A stretch of 64,000 bases of DNA, taken from assembly GCA_050157065.1 (NCBI GenBank), contig CP189573.1; one strand, given 5' to 3'. Positions 17,448 through 26,250 of the stretch are shown piece by piece. The translations under genes were made by a program, and so were the position numbers. The stretch is from Avipropionibacterium sp050157065. Lineage in GTDB: Bacteria > Actinomycetota > Actinomycetes > Propionibacteriales > Propionibacteriaceae. Positions within the stretch are counted from its first letter, which is position 1. Each line of letters opens with the position of its first letter. The notes beneath the pieces are model-generated. The model saw only the letters and a program-made list of their open reading frames with translations, did not search any database and was not told the DNA's origin.

Positions 17448-17975
17448 ATGACCGCCAACACGCCCACGCCAGCTGCTCCGCCACCGGATCCGAGTCCGCC
17501 CAAGGTGGACGCCGGGAAGCTCTGGGCCGGAGGGGTGGCGACAGCAGTGGTCGTCGCCCTGATCGCCGTGGCCGGCATCGTGATCTCCCGGGCCCTGTTG
17601 CAGATCTACGTGCTCGCCCCGGAAGGTGACGGTGTCTGGAACACCGCCGGCATCTGGTACGCGGCAGCCGTCGCCGGTGTGGCGCTGATCGCCACGGCGG
17701 TGGCCCATGCCCTCGCGGTCAGCACGCCGTCACCGATGAAGTTCTTCAGCTGGGTGATCGGGCTCGCGACGGTGATCGCCGCCATCGCGCCCTTCCTGTC
17801 CGGGGGCGAACTCGGCGCCAAGATCGTGACCGCCGTGCTGAATGCGATCCTCGGCATCGCCATCGGCTCGCTGCTCGGCTCGGCGGCCCGGTCGGCCATC
17901 CGCTCCGCGCAGGTCAAGGCGAACGCTGCCGCGGCCGGCATGGCACCGCCCCCGGACGTGGCTGATCCGAGCTAG
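17448..17975 (+). CDS. Small four-helix membrane protein, DUF6069-like
   Basis: A 175-residue membrane protein. After a proline-rich cytoplasmic start (TPAAPPPDPSPPK) there are four hydrophobic segments near residues 27-46, 65-88, 100-119 and 126-146, and a short charged tail. The overall shape resembles DUF6069 proteins, but I am not certain of the family. GGGAGGGG sits 5 bases before ATG 17448. The end overlaps the convergent alpha/beta hydrolase by 4 bases. Function unknown. Confidence 0.75.
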   Translation: MTANTPTPAAPPPDPSPPKVDAGKLWAGGVATAVVVALIAVAGIVISRALLQIYVLAPEGDGVWNTAGIWYAAAVAGVALIATAVAHALAVSTPSPMKFFSWVIGLATVIAAIAPFLSGGELGAKIVTAVLNAILGIAIGSLLGSAARSAIRSAQVKANAAAAGMAPPPDVADPS

Positions 17976-18796
17976 CTCAACACCCGGCCCAGGAAGGACC
18001 GGATCGCCGCGGCCAGCTGCTCGGGTTGGTCGAGCATGATCAAGGTGCTGCTGTCGGCGATCTCGACGAGTTCGGCGTCGGGGATGTCGTGGGCGAGCCG
18101 GGCCCCGTGAGTCGGGTCCTGCAGCCGGTCCTCAGGGGTCCAGACCACCAGGCACGGCACGTCCACCGAGCCCAGGTCGGCGCAGATCCGATGCATCTCG
18201 TGCCGTCTGTCGGGCCGGGTGTACGCGCGGAGGTCGTCGCGGATCTCCTCCCGCCGCAGTGGGGCGAACCAGCCGGCACTCAGCTCGTCGTCGATCCCGT
18301 GCAACGCCATGTCGGCCAGCAGCCGGCGCCGCAGTGGGGCCGAGCGTGCCAGCTGTGCCAGCAGCGCGAGCCCACCCGGGATGCGGCTGAGGGTCGCCAG
18401 CGCCCTGCCACCCGCCCCGGGCGGGTAGTTGTCGTACGCCTCGCACGAGGTGATGACCAGCCTGCCGACCCGCGGGCCATGGCGTACGGCCACCGCCAAC
18501 ACCGCCGCGTGGTCGTTGCCGACGACCGTCGCGTCCTCGACGTCCAGCGCCTGGAGGAAGTCCAGGACGAGGTCGCCGAAGAACGCGAGGGAGTGGTCCC
18601 GCCCCCCGTTGACCGGGATGCGGTGCGCCCCCAACGGCAGGGTCGGAGCCAGACAGCGGACGTGGGGAGCCAGCAGCCGGATCACCGGCTGCCACACGCC
18701 GGCGTCCATCAGCGGCCCGTGCAAGAACACGACGACCGGTCCGTCCCCGGAATCGGTGTAGGCGATCTCGCCCTGGGGGAGCGTGACCTGCGGCAT
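17972..18796 (-). CDS. Alpha/beta hydrolase fold protein with degenerate catalytic triad
   Basis: A 274-residue alpha/beta hydrolase fold protein. The oxyanion turn VVFLHGPLMDAGVW is present. At the nucleophile elbow the usual G-x-S-x-G reads VVGNDHAAV, with Asp95 where Ser is common, as in haloalkane dehalogenases. The acid loop is WTPEDRL. Near the C-terminus, where relatives have a catalytic His before LDQPE, the sequence is ADSSTLIMLDQPEQ (Thr251), so the His appears lost. ATG 18796 follows GAAGGAG at proper spacing. It may be a dehalogenase relative that is no longer catalytic, or one that uses another His. Downstream of the frameshifted oxidoreductase on the same strand. Confidence 0.75.
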   Translation of the reverse strand: MPQVTLPQGEIAYTDSGDGPVVVFLHGPLMDAGVWQPVIRLLAPHVRCLAPTLPLGAHRIPVNGGRDHSLAFFGDLVLDFLQALDVEDATVVGNDHAAVLAVAVRHGPRVGRLVITSCEAYDNYPPGAGGRALATLSRIPGGLALLAQLARSAPLRRRLLADMALHGIDDELSAGWFAPLRREEIRDDLRAYTRPDRRHEMHRICADLGSVDVPCLVVWTPEDRLQDPTHGARLAHDIPDAELVEIADSSTLIMLDQPEQLAAAIRSFLGRVLS

Positions 18797-18885
18797 GGGA
18801 ACTCCTTCTCGGGGAGGCTCCCATACTGCGGCCTGCATCGCAGCGCTGCCAGCCAATCGCTACCGGACTGCCCGGACCGGGCGGG

Positions 18886-19940
18886 TCAGCGCGCCGTCAC
18901 CGTCGTGGGCGTGGCGGCCAGGGCGCGTGCTTGGCCCAGCAACTGGATCTGTCGACGTACGCTCGCCGGCGTGATGGCGGGCTCGGCCCGGCCGTTGATC
19001 GCCTCGGCCAGGTTGTCGTAGAAGGCCTCGGTGCGGTCGCGCCGGTCGACCGTGATCGTCTCCTCCTGCCAGGGAATCGTCTCGCCGGTGCCGTACTGGC
19101 GGTCGGCGGCCGGCCCGGTGTCGACGCTGATCGGGGGCAACGCGGTGGGGTCGACCCAACGGACGGTCAACTCCGACATCGACCCGGTGATGGCGCCCGC
19201 GGTGCCGGCGACGAACCAGTGTGGTTGCGGGATGGCCATCGAGCCGCTGCCCTCGATCTCGAGCAGCGGGCCGTCGGCGGCGCGCAGTACGACCTTGGCG
19301 TGGTCCTCGGCATCCCCGGCCGAGATCGTGTGGCGCAGGTCGGCGGCCAGCAACTCCACCTCGGAGTCCGGGTAGAGCGACAGTAGTTGATCAAGGTAGT
19401 GGCTCACCTGGTTGGCGAGTTCACCACCGCCGAAGCGGGTCAGGGTCTGCCAGTCCCGACGGCGGGCATAGCGGTGCACGCACCGACGGATGAGCAGCGG
19501 TTCACCGATGCGGCCGTCCTCGATCGAGGTCCGGATCGTCAGCAGGGACCCTTCGAACCGGTTGTTGTGGAAGCAGGTCACGACCCGCCCCGCAGTCCGT
19601 GCGGCCTCGACGAGTTGGTCGACTTCGGCGACCGTGGCCGCCATCGGCTTCTCGAGCACGACGTGCTTGCCGGCTGCCAACGCCGCCAGCCCGAGCCGAG
19701 TGTGGGTGTGTGAGGGTGAGGCCACCACGACCACGTCCACCTCGGCGTGATCGATGACCGATTCCGCGGAGTCGTACGCATCGGTCCCGAGCAGGTCGAC
19801 GGCCTCGGCCCGACGCTCCGGTACGGGGTCGGCCACGGCCGTGACGCGGTACCGGTCAGCCATCTCGGCCCGGCCGCGTGGATGTCCCAGCCGCTGCGCC
19901 CCAGGCCGATGATGCCGACGCCGATCGGGGTGGAGGTCAT
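18886..19940 (-). pseudogene. Gfo/Idh/MocA-family oxidoreductase, frameshifted near the start
   Basis: An NAD(P)-dependent sugar dehydrogenase family member. From ATG 19940 one frame gives TPIGVGIIGLGRSGWDIHAA, the Rossmann start with GLGRSG. The remaining roughly 325 residues lie in another frame (MADRYRVTAVADPVPERR, VASPSHTHTRLG, KHVVLEKPMAATVAEVD, with the family's EKP motif). The join is near 19866-19875, where one base must be restored. Without it the enzyme would lack its cofactor-binding loop. TACTGT lies 7 bases before the ATG. It diverges from the ceramidase-like gene across 45 bases, and that gene is also frameshifted. Confidence 0.8.
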
Positions 19941-19947
19941 GCGGGCA

Positions 19948-19953
19948 ACAGTA
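19948..19953 (-). promoter_or_regulatory. -10 TACTGT, leaderless start of oxidoreductase gene
   Basis: TACTGT on the minus strand, 7 bases before ATG 19940. Confidence 0.5.
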
Positions 19954-19985
19954 GAGGAGGCAGCCGGGTGCGGCAGGATGGTCCC

Positions 19986-21354
19986 GTGACCGAAGATGGC
20001 ATCTCTGCCGGGGTGGGGGAGGTCGACATCACCCCGGCGCTCGGCGTCGAACTGGCAGGAGCCTTCGAACCGCGGTTCGCCGACCACATCGAGCGCCGGC
20101 TGTACGCCAAGGCGCTGGCGTTGCGTGGCGACGACACCACGGTGGTGCTGGTCTGTTGCGACACGATCATGGTGTCGGCACGGTTGGTCGTCGAGCCCGC
20201 CACGGCACGGATCGCCGAGCTCACCGGCGTCCCGGCCGACCACGTGCTGGTCGCGGCGACGCACGCCCACAGCACCCCGAGCCTGATGCCGGAGTTGGGC
20301 GTCACGACGGTCGAGCCGGACTAACGTCGCCCGTGTCGTCGACGCCGTCGTCACCGCGGCGACCACGGCGATCGAGACGATGGTCCCGGCGCGGATCGGG
20401 TACGGCCAGACACCGGTCACCGGGGTCTGCTTCAACCGTCGGTATCGCCGTACCGACGGCCTCGTGGAATGCAACCCGGGCGCCGGCCGGGACGACCTGG
20501 TGGGTCCGGCCGGACCGGTCGACCCGTTGGTCACCGGACTGCTGGTCGAGGACCGGCGGGGGACGACGATCGGGTTCTGGTCCAACCTTGCGGTGCACTA
20601 CGTCGGCACCGGCAGCCAACACTCGATCAGCTCCGACTACTTCGGCGCGGTCGGCGAGCGGCTGCGCCGCCTGGTCGGTGGCGACGTGTCGGTACAGCTG
20701 ACCAACGGCTGCTCCGGCGACATCAACAACGTCGACCTCCACGGCGGCGTCCCCGAGGCCGGGATGGCCCGCGCCGAACTCGCGGCGACCGCCGTCGCCG
20801 GTGCGGTGGCGGCGGGCACGATGATGGCACCCCGCCACACGTCGGCGCCGCTGTCGGCCGGCATCGTCGGCGTCGAGGTCGACCGGATGGCGGTGACCGA
20901 GCGTGACCGCGCCATCGCCCGTGCGTTCCTGGCCGGCGAACGGCAGGACACACCGTACTCGTTCGTGGTCGGTGCGCCGATCCAGCCGGGGGCGCGGCGC
21001 TACTTCGCCGAGATGCTGCCGGTGTTGGCCGAACTCCCCGAACGGGCCACCGTACCGGTGCAGGTGATCATGGTCGGTGAGCTGTGCGTGGTCGGCCTGC
21101 CGGGGGAGATCTTCGTCGAGCACGGGCTGGTGATCAAGGACCGCTCCCGGTCCCCGGTGACTGCCGTGGTCGGCCTGGCAGGTGACCACATCGGGTACGT
21201 CCCGACGCTGCGGGCCACCGCCGAAGGCGGCTACGAGACCTGGCGCAATGCGGTGTCGTGGACCGCGCCGGGCACCGGGGAGCGGCTCGTCGACGCCGCG
21301 GTGGACCTGATCACCGAGCTCACGAAGATCAGATCAACTGCCTCGACCGGGTGA
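19986..21354 (+). pseudogene. Neutral/alkaline ceramidase-like protein, frameshifted
   Basis: A member of the neutral/alkaline ceramidase N-terminal-like family, often found near sugar-catabolism genes in bacteria; activity unproven. From GTG 19986 the first frame gives GVGEVDITPALGVELAGAF and ATHAHSTPS (likely metal-binding His residues) and then stops at 20324. The second frame continues directly with ARVVDAVVTAATTAIETMV, then GFWSNLAVHYVG and NGCSGDINN, to a stop at 21354. One extra A in GACTAACGTC (about 20322-20324) explains the break: removing it gives EPDYVARVV. Restored length would be about 455 residues. Pairs with the divergent oxidoreductase; overlaps the convergent dehydrogenase by 26 bases. 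Confidence 0.8.
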
Positions 21355-22351
21355 GTCCGGGGCGAATCTGCACCTTGCGTCCGGTGCCGGCCCGGAACGT
21401 CTCGAGCGCCTCCCCGTAGTCATCGAGACTGAAGGCATGGCTCACCATCGAGGCGGCGGCCAGGGCTCCGGCGGCGAACATCTCCACCGCCCGGCCGTAC
21501 GAGTGCAGTACGGCCATCGAGCCCACGATGTTGATCTCGTCGTTGTACACCCGGAACGGTGAGAACCCGGCCCGTGCGTCGTGGTCGGCGACACCGAACA
21601 CCTGCATCGTTCCGCCGCGCCGGACCCGACCGATCGCGTCCTCGATCACCGGGGCGACACCGGTGCAGTCGATCACGACGTCCCAGCCGCCGGGCCTGGC
21701 CGCCTCGTCGGGCGAGGTGACTGCGTGGTCGACGCCGAGGTGGCGGGCCAGTTCGAGACGGGCCGGGTTGAGGTCGACGACGGTGACCGAGGCGGCACCG
21801 GCTCGGGGCGCCAACTGGGCCATCATCAGCCCCATCGTCCCGGCGCCGAAGATCAGGTAGTGCTCGCCCATCCGACGCGGCAACAGGTCGAAACCATGGA
21901 TCGCACACGACAGCGGCTCGATCAGTGCGGCGAGCTCGAGGTCGACCCCGTCGGGCAGCCGGTGCACGTTGCGCACCGGCGCCAACATCAGTTCGGCGGT
22001 GGACCCGTCGGTCCGGCCCACCCCGGCGCCGTTCCAGCGCTCGCACAGGTTGGCCCGCCCCACCGCGCAGAAGGAGCACTCACCACAGGTGAGGGTCGGG
22101 TCGACGCTGACGCGGTCGCCCGGGGCGAGGTCGGTCACCCCCTCACCCACCTCCCGGACGATGCCGGAGGTCTCGTGGCCCGGGATGATCGGGAACACCG
22201 TCGGGGCGAAGTCGCCGTCGAGGACGTGCAGGTCGGTGCCGCAGATCCCGACCGCCGCCACCTCCACCACGACCTCACGCGGTCCCGGTGCCGGATCGGG
22301 GACCTCGGTCAGCTCGAATCGGCCCGCCTCCGGAAAGACGATCGCACGCAT
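21329..22351 (-). CDS. Zinc-dependent alcohol/polyol dehydrogenase
   Basis: A 340-residue medium-chain dehydrogenase that oxidises an alcohol or sugar alcohol with NAD(P). The catalytic zinc site is visible (GICGTDLHVLDGDF, PGHETSGIVREVGEGV) and the structural zinc cysteines lie in CGECSFCAVGRANLC. The Rossmann motif is FGAGTMGLMMAQLA, followed by VDLNPARLELA, where the Asp suggests NAD. Similar to threonine and sorbitol dehydrogenases. ATG 22351 follows TAGGGT by 6 bases. With the neighbouring oxidoreductase and ceramidase-like gene it may form a sugar-catabolism locus; this is inference. Confidence 0.88.
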   Translation of the reverse strand: MRAIVFPEAGRFELTEVPDPAPGPREVVVEVAAVGICGTDLHVLDGDFAPTVFPIIPGHETSGIVREVGEGVTDLAPGDRVSVDPTLTCGECSFCAVGRANLCERWNGAGVGRTDGSTAELMLAPVRNVHRLPDGVDLELAALIEPLSCAIHGFDLLPRRMGEHYLIFGAGTMGLMMAQLAPRAGAASVTVVDLNPARLELARHLGVDHAVTSPDEAARPGGWDVVIDCTGVAPVIEDAIGRVRRGGTMQVFGVADHDARAGFSPFRVYNDEINIVGSMAVLHSYGRAVEMFAAGALAAASMVSHAFSLDDYGEALETFRAGTGRKVQIRPGLTRSRQLI

Positions 22352-22357
22352 TCATGA

Positions 22358-22363
22358 ACCCTA
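22358..22363 (-). promoter_or_regulatory. -10 TAGGGT, leaderless start of dehydrogenase gene
   Basis: TAGGGT on the minus strand, 6 bases before ATG 22351. Only 21 bases separate it from the divergent TACGAT at 22385. Confidence 0.45.
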
Positions 22364-22384
22364 TCGCCGCTGCCCCGACCGGCA

Positions 22385-22390
22385 TACGAT
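22385..22390 (+). promoter_or_regulatory. -10 TACGAT, leaderless start of TIGR03086 gene
   Basis: TACGAT lies 6 bases before ATG 22397. Confidence 0.5.
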
Positions 22391-22396
22391 CGCGAC

Positions 22397-22975
22397 ATGT
22401 TGGAACTGCGTCCCGCCACGACAACTGTCGCCGACCTGGTCCGCGGCGTGGCCGACGATGACCTCGATCGGCCCACGCCGTGCCCCGAGATGCCGGTCCG
22501 CGGCCTGCTCGGCCACCTGCACGGACTGTCGGTCGCGTTCGCCGACGCGGCCCGCAAGGTCGACGGGCCGACGACGTCGACGCCGCCTGATCCGTCGCGG
22601 CTGCACCTCCCCGACGACTGGCGTACGACCATCCCTGAGGCACTCGCTGCCCTGGCCGAGGCCTGGGCCGCGGCGGATGCCTGGACCGGGATGACCCAAG
22701 CGGGTGGGCAGCAGATGCCTGGAGAGGTCGCCGGCATGGTGGCCCTCGACGAGGTGGCACTGCACGGCTGGGACCTCGCGGTCGCGACGGGACAGGCGTA
22801 CCACGTCGATGCCGACACGGCTGCCGCGGTCGAACAGTTCTGTGACGGCATCGGCGCCGACCCGGCCGAGCGGAACGGCCTGTTCGGCGCCCGGGTCCCG
22901 GTGGCCGGTGACGCACCCCTGTGGGACCGCGCGCTCGGCCTCAGCGGTCGCGACCCGGCCTGGCAGTCCCCCTGA
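22397..22975 (+). CDS. TIGR03086-family metal-binding protein (DinB/maleylpyruvate isomerase-like)
   Basis: A 192-residue four-helix-bundle protein related to mycothiol-dependent maleylpyruvate isomerases and DinB proteins. Signature segments are ATTTVADLVRGVADDDLDRP, then TPCPEMPVRGLLGHLHGLS with the first metal His residues, and EVALHGWDLAVATGQ with the last. Such proteins are thought to bind a divalent metal and may act as thiol-dependent transferases with mycothiol; the substrate is unknown. ATG 22397 follows TACGAT by 6 bases. Overlaps the convergent CPBP protease gene by 35 bases. Confidence 0.85.
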   Translation: MLELRPATTTVADLVRGVADDDLDRPTPCPEMPVRGLLGHLHGLSVAFADAARKVDGPTTSTPPDPSRLHLPDDWRTTIPEALAALAEAWAAADAWTGMTQAGGQQMPGEVAGMVALDEVALHGWDLAVATGQAYHVDADTAAAVEQFCDGIGADPAERNGLFGARVPVAGDAPLWDRALGLSGRDPAWQSP

Positions 22976-23765
22976 CCACGAGGGCCAGCACGACCGCGAT
23001 GAGGGTGATGGCGGTGAGCAGGACGAGACTGCCGGCCAGGCCGGTGAACGGCAACAGGGTCAGCGCCACGTTGGTGGCGTAGTGCATCAGTACGGCAGCG
23101 GGCACGCCACCGGCCAGCCGCTCGGTGACGAACCAGTAGGTCAGCGACATAGGCACCATCGACACCACGAAGCCGACCAGCTCCAGCGGGCCGAGGGCGG
23201 ACTGGAAGGTGCCGGGGAACAGGGCCAGCGGCAGGTGCCAGATGCCCCAGATGCTGCCGAGGATTCCGGCGGTGACGATCGGGGAGAACCGCTCCCGCAA
23301 CCGCGGTTGTACGAATCCCCGCCAGCCGAACTCCTCCGACAACGGGCCGGTGACGGTGGCGAACAGCAGGAACGGCAGCAACCCCGTCGCCGCGAACCCG
23401 GCGGTGACGTCGTCGAGACCGAGGGCACGGTCACCGAGCAGCGGCCCGACCAGGGCCGCCAGCACCACCGGCAAGGCCCCGAGCAGGACGGCCGCCGGGA
23501 GCCAGCGGGCGATCCTGCGGACGTCGGCCGTGCGGGGGCTCCGGACGCCACGCAGCCGGTACAGCAGCGCTGCGAGGGTCGGCCCACAGGTGCCGACCGC
23601 GAAGCAGCCGAAGACGAGCGGGTCGGCGAGGTCGCCACCGAGCAAAAGGCCCAGCAGCCACGCACCCCAGGACAGGGCGAGGGTCAGCAGCAGGAAGCCG
23701 ATCACACTGCTGGGACGGCTCATGGCTGGTCGAGGGTCGGTGATCGTCGGGGTGATGGTTGTCAT
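22941..23765 (-). CDS. CPBP-family intramembrane metalloprotease
   Basis: A 274-residue multi-helix membrane protein of the CAAX protease/bacteriocin-processing (Abi) family. The core motifs are present: SEEFGWRGFVQPRLRERF (EExxxR), SIWGIWHLPLALF (second motif with His), and a later LMHYATN. These residues bind a metal within the membrane. ATG 23765 is chosen because homology starts soon after; no strong ribosome-binding site is visible, and a second ATG (MSRPSS) lies 14 codons downstream. Role unknown; relatives process peptides or give self-immunity. Confidence 0.85.
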   Translation of the reverse strand: MTTITPTITDPRPAMSRPSSVIGFLLLTLALSWGAWLLGLLLGGDLADPLVFGCFAVGTCGPTLAALLYRLRGVRSPRTADVRRIARWLPAAVLLGALPVVLAALVGPLLGDRALGLDDVTAGFAATGLLPFLLFATVTGPLSEEFGWRGFVQPRLRERFSPIVTAGILGSIWGIWHLPLALFPGTFQSALGPLELVGFVVSMVPMSLTYWFVTERLAGGVPAAVLMHYATNVALTLLPFTGLAGSLVLLTAITLIAVVLALVVRGTARPGRDR

Positions 23766-23853
23766 GGTTCGAGCCAACCCTCGAAACGGCTGGTCGGGCA
23801 GGGGACTGGCACCCCAGGTCGTAGGGGTGCTGCGCCCACCCCGGTGCTCGCAG

Positions 23854-23859
23854 TACGCT
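23854..23859 (+). promoter_or_regulatory. -10 TACGCT, leaderless start of YjbR-like gene
   Basis: TACGCT lies 6 bases before ATG 23866. Confidence 0.45.
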
Positions 23860-23865
23860 CCCGAC

Positions 23866-24252
23866 ATGGCCACCTACGACGACGCTGCCCGGTTGGCCGC
23901 CGAGTTGCCCGAGGTCACCGAGGGGCACCGCCACGGGCACCGCACCTGGTTCGTGAACGGCAAGGCGTTCGTCTGGGAACGGCCGTTCAGCAAGGCCGAC
24001 ATCAAGCGGTTCGGTGACGTCGAACCGCCGGCGGGCCCGATCCTGGCCGTCCGCGTCGCCGACCTCGCCGAGAAGGAGGCCGCGATCGCGGCCGGGGCGC
24101 CCACCTTCTTCACCATCGAACACTTCGAGGGGTACGCCGCGGTGTTGGTCCAGTTGAGCGAGGTGTCGGAGGAGGCGTTGCGTGAGGCGATCGTGGACGC
24201 CTGGTTGGCGATGGCGCCCGCGCGGTTGACGACGTCGTACGAGGTCGACTGA
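23866..24252 (+). CDS. MmcQ/YjbR-family protein
   Basis: A 128-residue protein of the MmcQ/YjbR family, with a fold related to DNA-binding proteins but no established function. Typical features are ARLAAELPEVTEGHRHGH near the start, TWFVNGKAFVWERPF, and the C-terminal LREAIVDAWLAMAPARL. ATG 23866 is supported by TACGCT 6 bases upstream. It stands alone between the divergent CPBP gene and the ABC exporter. Confidence 0.85.
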   Translation: MATYDDAARLAAELPEVTEGHRHGHRTWFVNGKAFVWERPFSKADIKRFGDVEPPAGPILAVRVADLAEKEAAIAAGAPTFFTIEHFEGYAAVLVQLSEVSEEALREAIVDAWLAMAPARLTTSYEVD

Positions 24253-24300
24253 CTGCTCGACCCGCACGACAAATCGATGGTTCCTGTCGGTGGTTGCTCC

Positions 24301-24306
24301 TAGGCT
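24301..24306 (+). promoter_or_regulatory. -10 TAGGCT, promoter of ABC exporter operon
   Basis: TAGGCT lies 34 bases before GTG 24341, leaving a short leader with a GGGAGG ribosome-binding site. It excludes the earlier in-frame GTG at 24290. Confidence 0.4.
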
Positions 24307-24340
24307 CGGGAAGGTTCCGACGACGGACGGGAGGTGGGCG

Positions 24341-26203
24341 GTGCTGACGCTGCTGTTTCGCCATGGCCTGGCCGTGGCACGCGGGCCGTTCCTGGTCGCG
24401 GTGGTCACCTCGGTGTTGGGCGCGGGGGTGTCGATCGCGGCCCCGATCCTGGCCGGTCAAGCGGTCGGTGGGTTGCCGGGACTGATCGCCGGCGGGCCCT
24501 CGCGTGGCTTCACCTCGGTGGTGGTGGCACTGCTGGTCGTGCTGCTGCTCGGCAACGTGCTCGGCGTCGTGGCGAACTCGACCCAACGCCTGATCGGCGG
24601 GTTGGTGCAGAAGGACACCGAACTGCGGATCGGGCACGCCCTCTCGGCCGACCCCGACCTGCGCACCCTCGACGACCCTGCGGTGGCGGCCCAGGTCACC
24701 AAGGTGCGGGCCCGCGGCTGGGAGGTGGTGATGGGGCTGCAGCTGGCGGCCGGGCCGTTGTTGACCTCGGTGATCACCGCCGTCGGATCGGCGATCACCC
24801 TAGCCGTGCTGCTCGCGTGGTGGGCGCCGATCCCGTTGTTGCTGATGTACGTCGTCGAGGCCGAACGCTTCCGCCGTACGGTGACCGCCCAGATGGACCT
24901 GTGGACCGGTCAGGTCGAGGACCAGAAGCACGCCCGGTACGCGTTCAAGCTCGGCATGGGTGAGGCGGCGAAGGAGATCCGCATCTTCGGTCTCGCCGAG
25001 CACCTGCGCGACCGCTACACCACCCGGATGGAGGCCGCACACCGACCGTACTGGGCCAAGCGGCGCCAGCAGATCGCCGCCAACTCCATGATCAACACGC
25101 TCCGGGTCGCGGTCACCGTCGCGGTCCTCGGGTACGCGGGATGGCTGGCGGGCAACGGATCCCTGGGGCTGGCTGCGTTGACGACCTGCCTGCCGGTGAT
25201 CATCTCGCTGGGCGGTGCTGATGCGTGGATGTTCGGTCAGTTGCAGCGAGCGGGGGAGGAGACCCGTTGGGTGTACGACCTGATCGAGGGCAGCGACTAC
25301 CCCGGTGCCGAAGCCCTGGCCGAGCCGGGGATCCTCACCCGCGACCGGGTCGAGGAGTCGGTGCCCGACGTCGGACCCCGTCCCGTCGAGGTCGTCTTCG
25401 ACGACGTCAGCTTCCACTACCCGCGACAGGACGCCCTGGTGCTCGACGGGTTGACCCTGACCCTGCCCGCCGGTGAGGCGACCGCCCTGGTCGGGGTCAA
25501 CGGGGCCGGCAAGTCAACCCTGGTGAAGTTGCTGTCCGGTGGCTACCCGCCGACCCGGGGAACGGTCTGGGCCGACGGGGTCGATCTCGCCACCCTCGAC
25601 CCGGACCAGCTGCGATCCTGGCAGCGGCGGGTGGCGCCGATCACCCAGGACTTCGTCCGGTTCCCGCTGTCGGCCGGTGACAACGTCGAGCTCGGGGCCG
25701 GCCGGGTGTGGCTGGGGCGACTCACCAGCGATGGGAGGCCCGACACCGCCGAGCTCGACCACATCGCCCGACGGGCCGGGATCGGTGACCTGGTCGACGG
25801 CCTGTCCGACGGGTGGGCGACCGTGCTCGACAAGACGGTCCCGGGCGGCACCGACCTCTCCGGTGGCGAGTGGCAGCGGATCGCGCTGGCCCGCGCCCTG
25901 CGCGCGGTCGATGCCGGCGCCGGGGTGCTGGTGCTCGACGAACCGGCCGCCGCCCTGGACGTCGAGTCCGAGGCCCGACTGGTGGGTGGCTACCTCGAGC
26001 TGGCGAACCATGTCACCTCACTGGTGATCTCCCACCGCTTCTCGGTGGTCCGTCCGGTCCCTCGGATCTGCGTGCTGGCCGACGGTCGCATCGTCGAGCA
26101 GGGCTCCCACGCGGAGCTGATGGAGCTCACCGACGGGCGGTACCGCAACCTGTTCACACTGCAGGCCAACCGCTACCTGAGCGACGCGGGAGCCGACGCA
26201 TGA
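24341..26203 (+). CDS. ABC exporter, fused membrane and ATPase subunit 1
   Basis: A 620-residue half-transporter: an N-terminal membrane domain with about six helices, then an ATPase domain. Walker A is GVNGAGKST (near 383), the signature LSGGEWQRIALARAL (near 506) and Walker B VLVLDEPAAALD (near 530), all intact. GTG 24341 is preferred because GGGAGGTGGG lies just upstream. It is followed by a second ABC half-transporter joined by overlapping starts and stops, so the pair probably forms a heterodimer. Relatives export peptides or lipids; the substrate is unknown and no precursor peptide gene was seen beside it. Confidence 0.88.
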   Translation: MLTLLFRHGLAVARGPFLVAVVTSVLGAGVSIAAPILAGQAVGGLPGLIAGGPSRGFTSVVVALLVVLLLGNVLGVVANSTQRLIGGLVQKDTELRIGHALSADPDLRTLDDPAVAAQVTKVRARGWEVVMGLQLAAGPLLTSVITAVGSAITLAVLLAWWAPIPLLLMYVVEAERFRRTVTAQMDLWTGQVEDQKHARYAFKLGMGEAAKEIRIFGLAEHLRDRYTTRMEAAHRPYWAKRRQQIAANSMINTLRVAVTVAVLGYAGWLAGNGSLGLAALTTCLPVIISLGGADAWMFGQLQRAGEETRWVYDLIEGSDYPGAEALAEPGILTRDRVEESVPDVGPRPVEVVFDDVSFHYPRQDALVLDGLTLTLPAGEATALVGVNGAGKSTLVKLLSGGYPPTRGTVWADGVDLATLDPDQLRSWQRRVAPITQDFVRFPLSAGDNVELGAGRVWLGRLTSDGRPDTAELDHIARRAGIGDLVDGLSDGWATVLDKTVPGGTDLSGGEWQRIALARALRAVDAGAGVLVLDEPAAALDVESEARLVGGYLELANHVTSLVISHRFSVVRPVPRICVLADGRIVEQGSHAELMELTDGRYRNLFTLQANRYLSDAGADA

Positions 26204-26250
26204 GGGGACACGCATGAGGGGTCACGCATGAAGGGGTCACACATGAAGGG
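26200..26250 (+). repeat. 14-bp tandem repeat carrying ATG/AGGGG units between two ABC genes
   Basis: Four repeats of a unit beginning ATGA(G/A)GGG start at 26200, 26214, 26228 and 26243 (periods 14, 14, 15). Each holds an ATG and a purine-rich ribosome-binding-like run. The first ATG overlaps the stop of subunit 1. The first and second ATG each open a five-codon frame MRGHA whose TGA overlaps the next ATG. The third is the start of subunit 2, and the fourth is in frame with it. Confidence 0.9.

Noticed and set aside
24290..24340. An earlier GTG start for the first ABC subunit
   Set aside because: It lies upstream of the likely -10 TAGGCT at 24301, and a good ribosome-binding site precedes the later GTG at 24341.
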